From Phycisphaerales bacterium (lineage in GTDB: Bacteria > Planctomycetota > Phycisphaerae > Phycisphaerales > SM1A02), in the NCBI GenBank assembly GCA_013003065.1, contig JABDLI010000367.1:1-41437 (forward strand): 41,437 bases of DNA, given 5' to 3'. The notes under the pieces are model-generated. The model was not told the origin of the DNA, ran no database searches, and saw only the letters and a program-made list of their open reading frames with translations. Position numbers and translations under genes: made by a program. Of the stretch, positions 1-9,823 are shown in pieces. How positions within the stretch are numbered: the first letter of the stretch is position 1; each line of letters begins with the position of its first letter.

Positions 1-146
1 CCCCTGCACGATGGAGGACGCACGGCACGGACGCTTCGCTGTCCGTGGCACCTTCGGAGGGATTGGTCTTCGGGCCGGCCGGTAGACGAGCTCCAATCCC
101 GATTCCCGAGAGTGGGACTTTCGCGGCGTGCCGGACGCCTCGGGCT
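1..146. other. Left edge, no gene recognised
   Basis: This short stretch lies downstream of the stop codon of the large minus-strand lipoprotein gene. I see no supported coding frame, no ribosome binding site and no strong hairpin. It may contain the 3' untranslated end of that gene or the edge of a neighbour cut off by the window. Confidence 0.4.
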
Positions 147-3100
147 TCACCGCGCTCTCCGCAAACGATCGCGAAACCCCTCCGGCGTGACGATCCGCGT
201 GTGATACGTCGACCAATCCGCGTGCGACGGTCGCAGCGTCGGTGGCGCGGCCTCGGGCGGATACGGATACGCCGTCATCCCGTGGTACGGCAGCGGCGCG
301 ACCGTGCGTGAGTCGACCGTGTTCAGATCACCGTCCTTGACCCACCCGTCGGACGTGAGGATGAAAGACCGGGTCCAGCCCGGCGGCGGCGGCGGCGGCG
401 TCTGGAAGCTCAGCCGGATCGCGTCGCCGGCGTTCATGATGACGAAGCGATCGTCGGTGCGGGCGACGAGCTCCTCGACATCGCCGTAGCGGGTGTACCA
501 GCCGACCAGGTCACGCCAGCGTGGCGTCTGGGTGGGGCTCGTGTAATCGGGCCACTCCGGCGTCGTGCGTTCCGGTCGCCGCATGACGGGGAAGCCGATG
601 CGTCCGAGCTCGGCCTTCAGCCGCCGCAGCGGCCGCGGCGTCGGAGCCGCGCGGGCGCCGAGTCCGACGGCGAGGCGGTCCCAGTAGATCTCCAGGTTCG
701 TCCGCACCCGGATGCGATGATCGTCCGTCGGGAAGAGACCCGTCAGCTCCAGGACGATCGTCTTGAGCTTGCCGGAGGGAAACCCCGCGTCGGGAATCGC
801 CTCGATCCACCCGCCCCGGCCGTCCGCCACGAGGATCGCGATGCCGGACGGGGCCGGGTGCGTCCCCTGACCGAGGGCGACGTTGATGCTCGTGTCGGTC
901 GGCATGATCCAGCCGCTGGCGAAGAGCCGCACGCGTGTCGGCTCGTCCCACGCGCCGAGGTCGAGCTCCACGTGGTGCATCTCCGCCACGCCCTGGTAGG
1001 GGCCGCGGGCGAAGTCGCCGAGACGCCGGCCATCGCGGTCACGCACGATCTCGAGGACATCGCGTCCGCGGTGGTCGATCGCCGTCCGCGGCGCCCGCAA
1101 CCGGTCGACCGTGTGCAGCTCCAGCGGCGGGAGGTCCCGCGAGAACCGCTCGTCGATGTGGAACAGAATGTCGTCCGGGTGATCGACGGCGAGCAGCGTG
1201 ATCTCGTCGAAGAAGATGGTCTCCCACAACGCGGCGGTGATCGTGAGGTCGTAGCGTCCGTCCCGGGCGACGAGCTGGTGTGATTCGATCTTGACGTGGT
1301 CCCGCGTGGTGCCGATGGGGGCGACCACCTGCGCGTTGATCTTCATCCCGACGGGACTCCGCCACAGCAGATCGGTGACGAACCGCTCGCGCTCCCCGTC
1401 GAAGGCGAGCAGGAAGGGACACGAGCCCTTCAGCTCCTGCTCCTCGGTGATGAGCTGGTTGGGGGCCGGGAGCACGATGTTCTGCGGCACTCCGTTGGGC
1501 CAGAGCACGCGGATGGCGTCGGCGCGGGGGGCGTCCCCGAGGCCGAAGTGCACGACCGGTCCGTCGATCACCCGCTTCTGGTACTGGCGGCCCGCGCGCA
1601 GCTCGATCGTGCCGCCGACGGCGAATGCGTTGTTGCGTTGCCCGCCGTCGAGGATCGACTCGAGCCGCACGAGCTGCCACCCGCGGGAGGGCGTGCCCTC
1701 GCATGTCCACGCGGCGAGGCCGCCCGCCGTGGTCTGCACGACGAGATCGAGATCACCGTCGGCGTCGAGGTCGGTCGGGGCGATGGCCCGCACGTCGCCG
1801 CCGGGGAGATCACCGGGGGTGAAGCCGTCGGCGCCGCGGTTGCGGAGGAGCGTCACCCCGCCCCCGGCGCGCACGAAGAGATCGATCCACCCGTCGTTGT
1901 CGGCGTCGGCGCCGATGATCGACCGGTGCGCATTTTCCTCGCCGGGGGAGGTCGTCGCAGCGGCGAGGGGACGCGGATCGGCGGCCGTGCCTTCGTCGTT
2001 GCGGACGACGCTCACGCCGCCGGACCGGGTGCGGTACGCGAGATCGATCCAGCCGTCGTTGTCGAGATCGACCGCCGCGACGGCCACGGCGTCCGCCGCC
2101 AGCGGGACCGGGGCGGCGAACCGACCGGACCGCTCGCAGTCGAGGAGCACGGCGGCGTCATCGGCGGTGACGCCGATCAGATCGACGTCGCCATCTTCGT
2201 CCCAGTCGGCCACGGCGGCGTCGGTGAGCTCGGGCACGGTGCCGCCCCCCACCCAGGCGTCCGCGGTGAGCGTTTGAAAGGTGCCGTCGCCGTTGTTCCG
2301 CAGGAGCGTCGCCGGCCGACCGACGTGTCCGAGAAGCAGATCGAGATCGCCGTCGGGCTCGTAGTCCCAGGGGAGGACGAACCGGACCGGCGCCGGTGGG
2401 TCGCTGAGCAGCGTGGTCGACGCGAGCCGCCAACCGGCGGCAGCGCCGTCCGGTGCGGGATGGGCGATGTGCAGACGCCCATTCCGCTCGACGATGATGA
2501 GATCGAGCCGGCGATCGTTGTCGAGGTCGACGCTCGAAAGGGACACGGCGTCCTCTCCGAACGGGAGCGCGAACGCCGCCGACGCAGACGACGAGGGATC
2601 GATCACGGTGACGCCGTCGCCGCTCAGCGTCCCGATGCGCGGCGTGGGGCCGACATCGGCCAACACCGTGAACGCCGCGAGACCGGTGTCCGGAAAGCCG
2701 TCGGGCGTGTCCGCGGTATACCGCAGCGGTCGCGTGCCCGGCGGGGTCTGCGGCTCGTCGATTTCGTGGGCGAGGAAGTCCCACAGCGGATCGGCGACGG
2801 GGACCGGCGGTCCCCGCAGGGCCTTGATGGCCCGCTGCCACGGCGGCGATGGCTTGAGCACGTTGTCGAGCGCGATGACGGACGATCGCGCGCCACGCAG
2901 ATCCCCCGCGGTGGCCTTCGCACGCGTCGCGGCGAGAAGATCGGCGGCTTGCCCGGTCGCGGGAATCAGCGGCGCGAGGGTCGCGAGGTCGGCGAGCGCA
3001 CCGTCGCGGTCTTCCGCCTCGAACCGGGCGCGGGCCCGGGCCAGCAGCAGCACGACGTTGGTCGGGGCGATGTCCAGGAGCGTGTCGAGGTGGGTCACGC

Positions 3101-3614
3101 GGGCGACGCGCACCTCCGGGGCGTCGGGGGTGCGGCGAAGGGTCTCCAGCAGCTCCCACCGGGCCTGCAACGCCGACGGGTTGGCGGCCACGGCGGCCTC
3201 GAGCACGCGTCGGGCCGAGGTGTCGTCGCCGATCATGACGGCCGCGGCCGCGCGAAAGCGGGCGATGGTCGGATGGTCGGGCGCCAGCTCGGCGGCCCGT
3301 TCCAGGTACGGGCGGGCCGCGTCCACGTCGTTGAGACGCAACGCGATGAGCCCGCGGTTGGCGTGGAGCATCGGCTCGTCGGGCAGCAGGCCGAGCAGCT
3401 CGTCGAAGGCGGCGGTGGCTTCCGGATGACGCTCCGCCTCGAGATACGCGAGCGCGACGTTGCGCAGCTCGAGCAACCGCTCGTTGTCGACCGTCGTGGG
3501 CGTGGGTGACGGGGGCGTCGGCGGCGTGCGGCCGCAGCCGGCGAACCCGGACGCCGAGATGACCACGGCGACGGCGGCGAGCAGGCAGGCCGGGATGCTT
3601 CGGTGAGGGGTCAT
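147..3614 (-). CDS. TPR / FG-GAP repeat / ASPIC-UnbV lipoprotein (CRTAC1-like)
   Basis: Predicted exported lipoprotein of 1155 residues. The start at 3614 gives a basic N-terminus, a hydrophobic core and a lipobox ending in Cys27 (FAGC). An upstream in-frame ATG at 3662 would bury this signal, so I reject it. Residues about 35-220 hold TPR-like helical repeats with the typical P-D-E-P and D-H-P turns. Residues about 310-660 hold at least six FG-GAP/VCBS-type repeats built on the calcium-loop pattern D-x-D-x-D-G-D-x-D-L. An ASPIC/UnbV segment follows (HFGLG, then IRVLWPNG). The last ~450 residues are a beta-rich region I cannot assign. Proteins of this architecture are thought to be extracellular scaffolds or adhesins; no enzymatic residues are evident. 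It diverges from the DUF1800 gene, with 140 bp between starts. Family is secure, function is not. Confidence 0.85.
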   Translation of the reverse strand: MTPHRSIPACLLAAVAVVISASGFAGCGRTPPTPPSPTPTTVDNERLLELRNVALAYLEAERHPEATAAFDELLGLLPDEPMLHANRGLIALRLNDVDAARPYLERAAELAPDHPTIARFRAAAAVMIGDDTSARRVLEAAVAANPSALQARWELLETLRRTPDAPEVRVARVTHLDTLLDIAPTNVVLLLARARARFEAEDRDGALADLATLAPLIPATGQAADLLAATRAKATAGDLRGARSSVIALDNVLKPSPPWQRAIKALRGPPVPVADPLWDFLAHEIDEPQTPPGTRPLRYTADTPDGFPDTGLAAFTVLADVGPTPRIGTLSGDGVTVIDPSSSASAAFALPFGEDAVSLSSVDLDNDRRLDLIIVERNGRLHIAHPAPDGAAAGWRLASTTLLSDPPAPVRFVLPWDYEPDGDLDLLLGHVGRPATLLRNNGDGTFQTLTADAWVGGGTVPELTDAAVADWDEDGDVDLIGVTADDAAVLLDCERSGRFAAPVPLAADAVAVAAVDLDNDGWIDLAYRTRSGGVSVVRNDEGTAADPRPLAAATTSPGEENAHRSIIGADADNDGWIDLFVRAGGGVTLLRNRGADGFTPGDLPGGDVRAIAPTDLDADGDLDLVVQTTAGGLAAWTCEGTPSRGWQLVRLESILDGGQRNNAFAVGGTIELRAGRQYQKRVIDGPVVHFGLGDAPRADAIRVLWPNGVPQNIVLPAPNQLITEEQELKGSCPFLLAFDGERERFVTDLLWRSPVGMKINAQVVAPIGTTRDHVKIESHQLVARDGRYDLTITAALWETIFFDEITLLAVDHPDDILFHIDERFSRDLPPLELHTVDRLRAPRTAIDHRGRDVLEIVRDRDGRRLGDFARGPYQGVAEMHHVELDLGAWDEPTRVRLFASGWIMPTDTSINVALGQGTHPAPSGIAILVADGRGGWIEAIPDAGFPSGKLKTIVLELTGLFPTDDHRIRVRTNLEIYWDRLAVGLGARAAPTPRPLRRLKAELGRIGFPVMRRPERTTPEWPDYTSPTQTPRWRDLVGWYTRYGDVEELVARTDDRFVIMNAGDAIRLSFQTPPPPPPGWTRSFILTSDGWVKDGDLNTVDSRTVAPLPYHGMTAYPYPPEAAPPTLRPSHADWSTYHTRIVTPEGFRDRLRRAR

Positions 3615-3754
3615 GCCGTGAGGATACGGAAAAGCTGCGTCAGCATCGACCGCCGGCCCCACGGCGCGGATGGTGGGTCCGGCGGTTGCATGGGGGCCCG
3701 CGTGGCCGCGTCCGTCCGCTCGCCCTATCCTTCGACAGCCCGGTGGAGGTTCCC

Positions 3755-6700
3755 ATGCGCTGGCTCGTGATCGCCCTCTGTCATCTGGCGTGCGTACCGG
3801 TTCCGGCGACGGTGGCGGCCGCCGGCGTGACGCACCTGGCGTCCGAAGTCGTCGTCGAGGTCGGTCGCACGAAGATGATCGCGTTCCGCGTCGATCCGGT
3901 GGACGCGAGCCGCCGCGTGGTGTCGACCTCGATCGCGCCGCCGTTGCTGGAAGTCGTGCGGCCCGCCACCGTGCCCGGCGAACGCGATCTCGGCTTCGTC
4001 CGCGTGCGGGGCCTGGCGGCCGGCGCCGCCACGCTGACGATCGACGACGCGACGCTGCCGGTGCGGGTGATCGCGTCGCGGAGGGCCCGGGCCGCCGGCC
4101 GCTTCGATCCGCGGGTCGTCGGTCCGGCCGCGGGCGCGGTCGTCTGGGGAGAAATCGCCATCGGGATCGAGGTGCGCGAGCCGCTCGGCGCCCCGCCGCG
4201 GCGTCTGGCGCTGCTGATCGACGACGAGCCGCTGACCGCGGAGGCCGACACCGGCGACACGCTGCTCCCCGACCACGCCGCGCGGTTCACCCTTGACCTC
4301 TCCGGCCGACCGGCCGGACCGCTTGCGCTCATCCCGGTGGCGATCGACGAGGCGGGGGTCGAGACCCGCGGGCCGGCCGTGTCGGTGACGGTGGTCGCCC
4401 CGAGTCCCGCCGACGTCATCGGCGGCGAAGCGGAGGCGACGTACGAATTCGAACGCCCCGCGCGATTCGCCAACGACCGCGTCAACATCGGCAACGATCC
4501 GGCGGCGTCGGGCGGCAAATTCTTCGCGAACTACAGCGCCGACCCGGCGTTCTGCTTCCCGCTCGAGGTCGAGACCCCCGGGTGGTACCAGGTGATGCTC
4601 GTCGCCGGCGGCGTGCGGGCGGCGGGGGCGCTGCCGACGGTCGGCATCGTGGTGGACGGTGCGGCGCAGTCGTCGACCAACGTCCGGTTGATCGCGGACG
4701 GCATCTGGCACCGCGTGGCCGCGGGCGTGCCGGTCCGGCTCGACGCGGGATCGCGGGTCATCACGCCTCTCTTCGCCAACGACTTCTTCGCGCCGGGCGC
4801 CGGCGATCGCAACCTCGTCATCGACCGGATCGAGGTGCTTCGCGTCGCCGACGCCAGCGTCGGCGCCGACGCGGATGCCGGGGCGATGATGATGATGGCG
4901 GCGATGACGCCGACGACGGGATGGGCGGCCGCGACCACGCCGACCGACGACCCCTTCGGCTACGGCGAACCGCCGCTGCGGATCGGCTTCACGCGGGTCC
5001 TCGACGGTCTCACCCTTCCCGGTCTGACGGAGATCGAGGGGCGAGCGTGGTGGCGCGATGCGAACGCGACACCGGCGCCGGAGGTGACGCTGCTCGTCAA
5101 CGACCGGCCCGTCGCCCGCCAACGCTCGGGCGCGCCCCGGTTCTGGGTCGATCCCAATCACTTTGCCGCCGGCGCGAACACGATCCGGCTCGTCGCCCGG
5201 CTCGGTGATCTCGAGGCCACGACGCCGGTGCAGCGGGTCGACTATCCGGCGGCCGCCGCGGCCGATCGCGGCGACCCGCGTCACCACCGGCGGTTCAGCA
5301 TCCACGAGCCGGCGTGGTCGGACGACGTGCGTGCGGTCCTGTCGGCGGAGCACGATCCTCGGGAGGGACGTGCCGCCGATCTCAGCCGTGTGGAACACGC
5401 GACGCTCACGCTGCCGCCGGAGCTGGAGGGCCAGCATCAGATCTTCGCGGAGCTCCGGGGCGAGGGCGTCTCGCGACCGCGGGCCACGTTCGCGTTGCGC
5501 ACGCCCGACGGCACCGTGACCGAGTTCGGCAGCGTGACGGCGCCGGGGGGGTGGCAGCTGCGGGCGGCCGGAGCGGTCGAGCTGCCCCCGGGGCCCAAGA
5601 CGCTGCTCGTCGCCGCGACGGCCGGGGACGAGGGACGGGGGCAGATCCGGCTGGAGTCGGTCATCGTTGCGGTCTCCCCCCGGGTCGCCGATCGGGTGCC
5701 GCCGGTCGTGGAGATCGACTACCCGCCGGCCGACCACGTCGTCGACGAGATGGACGCCATCGTGGCCCGCGCGAGCGACAACGCGTCGGTCCTCTTCGCC
5801 GAGCTGCTGCTCGACGGAGCGTCGACGGGTCTCCGGCGAAACCTGAACCGCCACGGCGGCGACATCGTGCTGCCGATCCTCACGCGCGAGCTGGCCCCGG
5901 GACCGCACACCGTCGGTCTCCTGGTGACCGACGTGTCGGGCAACTCGACGCGGTCGGAGCTGCGGTCGATCCGGGTGCCGGCAACGACGCCCGCGTCCCC
6001 CGGCCGGTTTGCGCGAGCGGTGCGGGTGCTCGACCGATTCGGCTTCGGCCCTGCGCCCCGCGATCTCGCCGCGATCCTCCGCGTGGGCGAAAACGCGTGG
6101 CTCGCCGATCAGCTCGAGCGGGGGGCCGACCATCCGGCGGAGCTGGCCGCGATCGGTGCGACGCTGCCGCACGCCACGTCACGCCGTCCGGATCAGGTCA
6201 TCGGCCGGACCCTCTCGCATCTGCTGCTGACCGACGCGCCGGCCCGCGCCCGCTTCGTCCTCTTCGTCGAGAACCACTTCTCCACGTGGATCCGCAAGAC
6301 CGACGGGCCCCGGAAGTGGAATGAGCACATCGCGATGACCCGCCTCGGCGCGGCGCCGTTCGAGGACGTGCTGCTCGCGTCGGCCGAGAGCCCGGCCATG
6401 CTCGTGTACCTGGACCAGGAACGCAGCTTCCGGGAGCTCGCCAACGAGAACTACGCGCGTGAGGTCATGGAGCTGCACACGCTCGGTGTCGACGGTGGGT
6501 ACGACCAGCGTGACGTCACCGAGCTGAGCCGAATCCTCACCGGCTGGACGGCGTCCTTCGAGGGGGACGGACGCGGCGGGGGGCTGGGGGCACAGCGGTA
6601 TCACCATCGCTTCGACCGCCGTCTGAACGACGAGGGATCGGCGCAGCTCTTCGGCCTCGAGATGACCGTCGACGAGACCGGCGCTTACGACCGGGCGCGG

Positions 6701-7345
6701 CAGGCGCTCGAGATGCTCGTCGCCCATCCCAGCACGTCGCGATTCATCGCGAAGAAGCTCGCCGAACACTACGTGAGCGTGCCCGCACCCCCGGCGCTCG
6801 TCGACGAGCTGGCCGCGGTGTTCCGGCGGACGGGCGGCGATCTTCGCGCGATGATGCTCGCGATCCTCGATCACCCGTCGTTCTGGGACGAGCCCGGCAC
6901 CGAGCGGGTGGCGTCGCCGTTGGACTACGCCGTCGGCCTCGCGCGGGTGACCGGTCGCTTCGCCCCCGGGGAGATCCAGGCGTTCCTGGGTCGCAGCGGC
7001 TACGGGCTCTTCGATCGTGTCACGCCCGACGGGTATCCCGAGGACGACCGCCTGTACACGAGCTCGAACGCGCTCCTGCAACGCTGGCGGCACGCCCATG
7101 ACCTCCGATGGGAGCTGTCGGCGCTCGTGCCGGGGACCTGGCACCACGATCCTGCCCTCGACGATGAGCGCTGGGCGGACCGCGTGGTCGACGTCCTCGC
7201 CGCCCGCACGACCGGTCGCCCGCTCACCGCCTCGTCCCACGCGGCGGCCGTCGATCTGCTCTTGGGCGCCACGGGACGCCGGCACGAGCGTATTGCGTCG
7301 ATCGCGTCGTTTCTCGCGCAGCTTCCCGAGCTGAACCTGCGATGA
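3755..7345 (+). CDS. DUF1800 domain protein with long N-terminal beta region
   Basis: Secreted or surface protein of 1196 residues. The start at 3755 is chosen because GGAGG sits 5 nt upstream (3745-3749) and the protein then opens with a classic signal peptide ending near Ala-Ala-Ala-Gly. Residues about 25-230 look like beta-sandwich domains. Residues about 230-370 resemble a carbohydrate-binding-like module (TYEFERPA, PGWYQVMLVAGG). Further beta-sandwich modules run to about 750. The DUF1800 domain occupies about 755-1195, with the signature NENYAREVMELHTLGV near residue 896 and then LTGW. DUF1800 typically accompanies DUF1501, as here: the next gene starts 57 bp downstream on the same strand. 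The biochemical function of DUF1800 is unknown to me; a role in a surface or polymer-handling complex is inference. The long N-terminal extension is unusual compared with the ~450-residue minimal family. Confidence 0.9.
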   Translation: MRWLVIALCHLACVPVPATVAAAGVTHLASEVVVEVGRTKMIAFRVDPVDASRRVVSTSIAPPLLEVVRPATVPGERDLGFVRVRGLAAGAATLTIDDATLPVRVIASRRARAAGRFDPRVVGPAAGAVVWGEIAIGIEVREPLGAPPRRLALLIDDEPLTAEADTGDTLLPDHAARFTLDLSGRPAGPLALIPVAIDEAGVETRGPAVSVTVVAPSPADVIGGEAEATYEFERPARFANDRVNIGNDPAASGGKFFANYSADPAFCFPLEVETPGWYQVMLVAGGVRAAGALPTVGIVVDGAAQSSTNVRLIADGIWHRVAAGVPVRLDAGSRVITPLFANDFFAPGAGDRNLVIDRIEVLRVADASVGADADAGAMMMMAAMTPTTGWAAATTPTDDPFGYGEPPLRIGFTRVLDGLTLPGLTEIEGRAWWRDANATPAPEVTLLVNDRPVARQRSGAPRFWVDPNHFAAGANTIRLVARLGDLEATTPVQRVDYPAAAAADRGDPRHHRRFSIHEPAWSDDVRAVLSAEHDPREGRAADLSRVEHATLTLPPELEGQHQIFAELRGEGVSRPRATFALRTPDGTVTEFGSVTAPGGWQLRAAGAVELPPGPKTLLVAATAGDEGRGQIRLESVIVAVSPRVADRVPPVVEIDYPPADHVVDEMDAIVARASDNASVLFAELLLDGASTGLRRNLNRHGGDIVLPILTRELAPGPHTVGLLVTDVSGNSTRSELRSIRVPATTPASPGRFARAVRVLDRFGFGPAPRDLAAILRVGENAWLADQLERGADHPAELAAIGATLPHATSRRPDQVIGRTLSHLLLTDAPARARFVLFVENHFSTWIRKTDGPRKWNEHIAMTRLGAAPFEDVLLASAESPAMLVYLDQERSFRELANENYAREVMELHTLGVDGGYDQRDVTELSRILTGWTASFEGDGRGGGLGAQRYHHRFDRRLNDEGSAQLFGLEMTVDETGAYDRARQALEMLVAHPSTSRFIAKKLAEHYVSVPAPPALVDELAAVFRRTGGDLRAMMLAILDHPSFWDEPGTERVASPLDYAVGLARVTGRFAPGEIQAFLGRSGYGLFDRVTPDGYPEDDRLYTSSNALLQRWRHAHDLRWELSALVPGTWHHDPALDDERWADRVVDVLAARTTGRPLTASSHAAAVDLLLGATGRRHERIASIASFLAQLPELNLR

Positions 7346-7402
7346 TCATGTTTCATTGCCATGATCAGGGCGGACCCTGATCCCGCCGACCCGGAGGCAG
7401 CC

Positions 7403-8698
7403 ATGCACCTGACCCGCCGCTTCTTTCTCCAATCGACGGGTGTCCTCAGCGCCTATCTCGGAGTGGCCCCGCTCGAGCTGCTGCGGGCGGAGGGCGACGC
7501 GGCGATCGCCCGGCCGGTGACGCGGGGCCGCACGCTCGTGGTGATCTTCCTGCGCGGCGGCGCCGACGGGCTGAACCTGGTCGTTCCCCACGGCGACCCC
7601 GCGTACTACCAGCTCCGCCGGACGCTGGCGGTCCCGGCGCCGCGGCGGGGCCCCGACAGCGTCGTGTCGCTCGACGGGTTCTTCGGGCTGCACCCGCGGC
7701 TCGCGCCGCTGCTGCCGCACTTTCTCTCCGGGAACGCCGTCGCGACGCACGCCGTGGGCTACGACCAGAACACGCGATCGCACTTCGAGGAGCAGGACGT
7801 CTGGGAGACCGGGGTCATCGGCAACACGGTCAACTCCGACGGCTGGCTGAATCGTCATCTGGCGACGAGCACGGGGCACGGATCGATCCGGGCGCTCGCG
7901 GTCGGCGACACCTTGCCCCGCATCCTGCAGGGACGGGCGCCGAGCTTTGCCCTTCGGGGGCTGGAAGATCTCACGCTGCCGCGTGACGGCGCGCTTGCGC
8001 CGGAGACGGTCGCGGCGGCGTTGGAACATGCGTACTGCACGCCGCCGCCGGCGCATCGGACCGCGGCCCGTGACCTGCTCGCCCAGTCCGGCGCGGTCAC
8101 GCTCGACGGCATGGCCCGCGTGCGTGACCTGTTGGCGAAGTCGGCGCCGTCGACGGTCGAGTTTCCCGACACGCGTCTTGGTCGCCAGCTTCAGCAGGTC
8201 GCGCAGCTCATCAAGGCCGATGTCGGCCTCGAGGTGGCCGAGGTCGACTACGGGGGCTGGGACACCCACCAGAATCAGGGGGGCGGGGCGGGCGGCATGT
8301 TCGGTGAGCTCGTCGGACAGATGGCCGACGCCCTCGCGGCGTTCATGGCGGATCTCGAGAGCCGGCTCGACGACGTGCTCGTCGTCACGCTGACCGACTT
8401 CGGCCGCACCGCGGCGGAGAACGGCACGGGCGGCACCGACCACGGCTGGGCGAACGCGATGCTGGTGCTCGGGGGCGGGGTGAAACGCGCCCAGACGAGC
8501 CACCCCGACGGCGAACGACCCGTCATTGCCAACTGGCCCGGCCTCGCGCCGGATCAACTGCACGAAGGCCGCGATCTGCTGCACACGATCGATTTCCGCG
8601 ACGTGCTCGGCGAGCTGGTGCGGGTGCACCTGGGCAACCCGAACCTGACGGCGGTGTTACCGGGGCACGAGTTCAAGCCGGTCGGACTGGTGGGTTAG
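7403..8698 (+). CDS. DUF1501 family protein (Tat-exported)
   Basis: Protein of 431 residues belonging to DUF1501, an alkaline-phosphatase/sulfatase-like fold. The start at 7403 has GGAGG at 7393-7397 and places the twin-arginine motif TRRFFLQ at residues 3-9, as expected for Tat export of a cofactor- or metal-containing protein. Family signatures are VVIFLRGGADGLNLVVP after the leader, SHFEEQDVWETG, the segment VDYGGWDTHQNQ with likely metal ligands, and TLTDFGRTAAENGTGGTDHGWA. Length is typical of the family. It forms a two-gene operon with the preceding DUF1800 gene. Its TAG stop overlaps the TAA stop of the convergent esterase gene within four bases (8695-8698). Substrate is unknown. Confidence 0.92.
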   Translation: MHLTRRFFLQSTGVLSAYLGVAPLELLRAEGDAAIARPVTRGRTLVVIFLRGGADGLNLVVPHGDPAYYQLRRTLAVPAPRRGPDSVVSLDGFFGLHPRLAPLLPHFLSGNAVATHAVGYDQNTRSHFEEQDVWETGVIGNTVNSDGWLNRHLATSTGHGSIRALAVGDTLPRILQGRAPSFALRGLEDLTLPRDGALAPETVAAALEHAYCTPPPAHRTAARDLLAQSGAVTLDGMARVRDLLAKSAPSTVEFPDTRLGRQLQQVAQLIKADVGLEVAEVDYGGWDTHQNQGGGAGGMFGELVGQMADALAAFMADLESRLDDVLVVTLTDFGRTAAENGTGGTDHGWANAMLVLGGGVKRAQTSHPDGERPVIANWPGLAPDQLHEGRDLLHTIDFRDVLGELVRVHLGNPNLTAVLPGHEFKPVGLVG

Positions 8699-9732
8699 CA
8701 CGGGCCCCACGCGCTGATCACCGCGAGCAGATCGGCGAAGCCGACGTCGCCGCTGCGATCGAGGTCGGCAACGCATCCGGTGCAGACGCCCCACGCCGAC
8801 AGCACCGCCAGCAAATCGCCGAACCCGGTGTCACCGGTGCCGTCGAGGTCCGTCGGGCACGATCCCGGCTTCGGGTGGTCGAAGAAGTAGCCCATGAGCG
8901 TGTGTCCGAAGGTGCTGCTGTAGACGGGCGAGTGCGGACCGCCGACCATCGTCCACAACGCCGAGGAGCCGCCGCCGTCGCATCCGGACTCGAACGAAAG
9001 GACCGTCGTCTCGGCGCCGCTGATCGTGGCGACGATGTCGAGCGGGGGCCCCGTCGCGACGCGGGCGTCACATGCGTTGCGATCCGCCCATCCGGTGGTC
9101 GTCTCCATGGCGCTCGGATAACACCCCAGGGTCGGGATGCACCCGCCGCCGTAGGCGATCACGCTGTCGCCCGTGCCGTGGATCTGCAGCACGTGAACGG
9201 GCGTCGCGGCCGCACAGTCCGCCGGATCCAGTGGCGCCGCGCCGGCGACCGACGCGATGGCCGCGATCCGGTCGGGGCGTTCGCACGCCATCCGGTGCGC
9301 CATGAAGCCGCCGTTGGAGTGGCCGGCGACATAGATCCGCGTGTCGTCGACGTGGTAGCTCGCGCGGACCGCGTCGATCAGGTCGTCGAGGTACTGGACG
9401 TCGTCGACGCCGCTGGCGAAGAAGTCGCAGCAGGCGTCGGTGGCGTTCCAGAAGCGGTTGCCGAAGGCATCGATCAGACCATCTGGGTGCAGATAAAGAA
9501 ACCCCAGTTCGTCGACGAGGGGGGCCAGCCGGAACGATGACTCCGCGAAGGCGCCGGAACTGCTGTACCCGTGGAGCAGCAGGACGAGCGGAGTCGCGGT
9601 GGCGGGGTCGTACGACGCGGGCACGTCGATCGACACCGGACCGCGTCCGGCGTCCACGGTCGCGCCGGCCGACGCAAGAGCGGTCGGGAGGGCGAGCGTG
9701 GCCACGAGCGCGAGGATCGATGATCGGGTCAT
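8695..9732 (-). CDS. Secreted PHB-depolymerase/feruloyl-esterase-like hydrolase with dockerin-like tail
   Basis: Secreted alpha/beta hydrolase of 345 residues in the esterase PHB depolymerase (LpqC/Fae1A-like) group. The start at 9732 gives a clean signal peptide; upstream in-frame starts add a non-signal sequence and are rejected. Visible elements are the oxyanion segment LVLLLHGYSSSG, the nucleophile elbow GHSNGG with Ser139, Asp189 in IHGTGD and His267 in GGPH, so a complete catalytic triad can be proposed. Many cysteines fit an extracellular protein. Residues about 292-345 form two calcium-loop repeats with the pattern DLDxxGDxGFxDLLAVxSAWGxC, also found in three other secreted proteins in this window. 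Likely substrates are polyester or feruloylated polysaccharide; which one cannot be told. The tail may anchor or sort the enzyme (inference). Confidence 0.87.
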   Translation of the reverse strand: MTRSSILALVATLALPTALASAGATVDAGRGPVSIDVPASYDPATATPLVLLLHGYSSSGAFAESSFRLAPLVDELGFLYLHPDGLIDAFGNRFWNATDACCDFFASGVDDVQYLDDLIDAVRASYHVDDTRIYVAGHSNGGFMAHRMACERPDRIAAIASVAGAAPLDPADCAAATPVHVLQIHGTGDSVIAYGGGCIPTLGCYPSAMETTTGWADRNACDARVATGPPLDIVATISGAETTVLSFESGCDGGGSSALWTMVGGPHSPVYSSTFGHTLMGYFFDHPKPGSCPTDLDGTGDTGFGDLLAVLSAWGVCTGCVADLDRSGDVGFADLLAVISAWGPC

Positions 9733-9823
9733 GCCTCGAGTGTAGTCCGCGGTCGGCCGGACGCCACTGCCGCGACTCCAATACAATGCGGTGGCCCGGG
9801 AAATGCTCAAACGAGGAATTATC

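Noticed and set aside
1296-3509. Long open frame on the plus strand, antisense to the TPR/FG-GAP lipoprotein
   Set aside because: Its translation is rich in Arg, Gly and Val without domains or signal, and the opposite strand has clear TPR and FG-GAP repeats. High GC content opens antisense frames.
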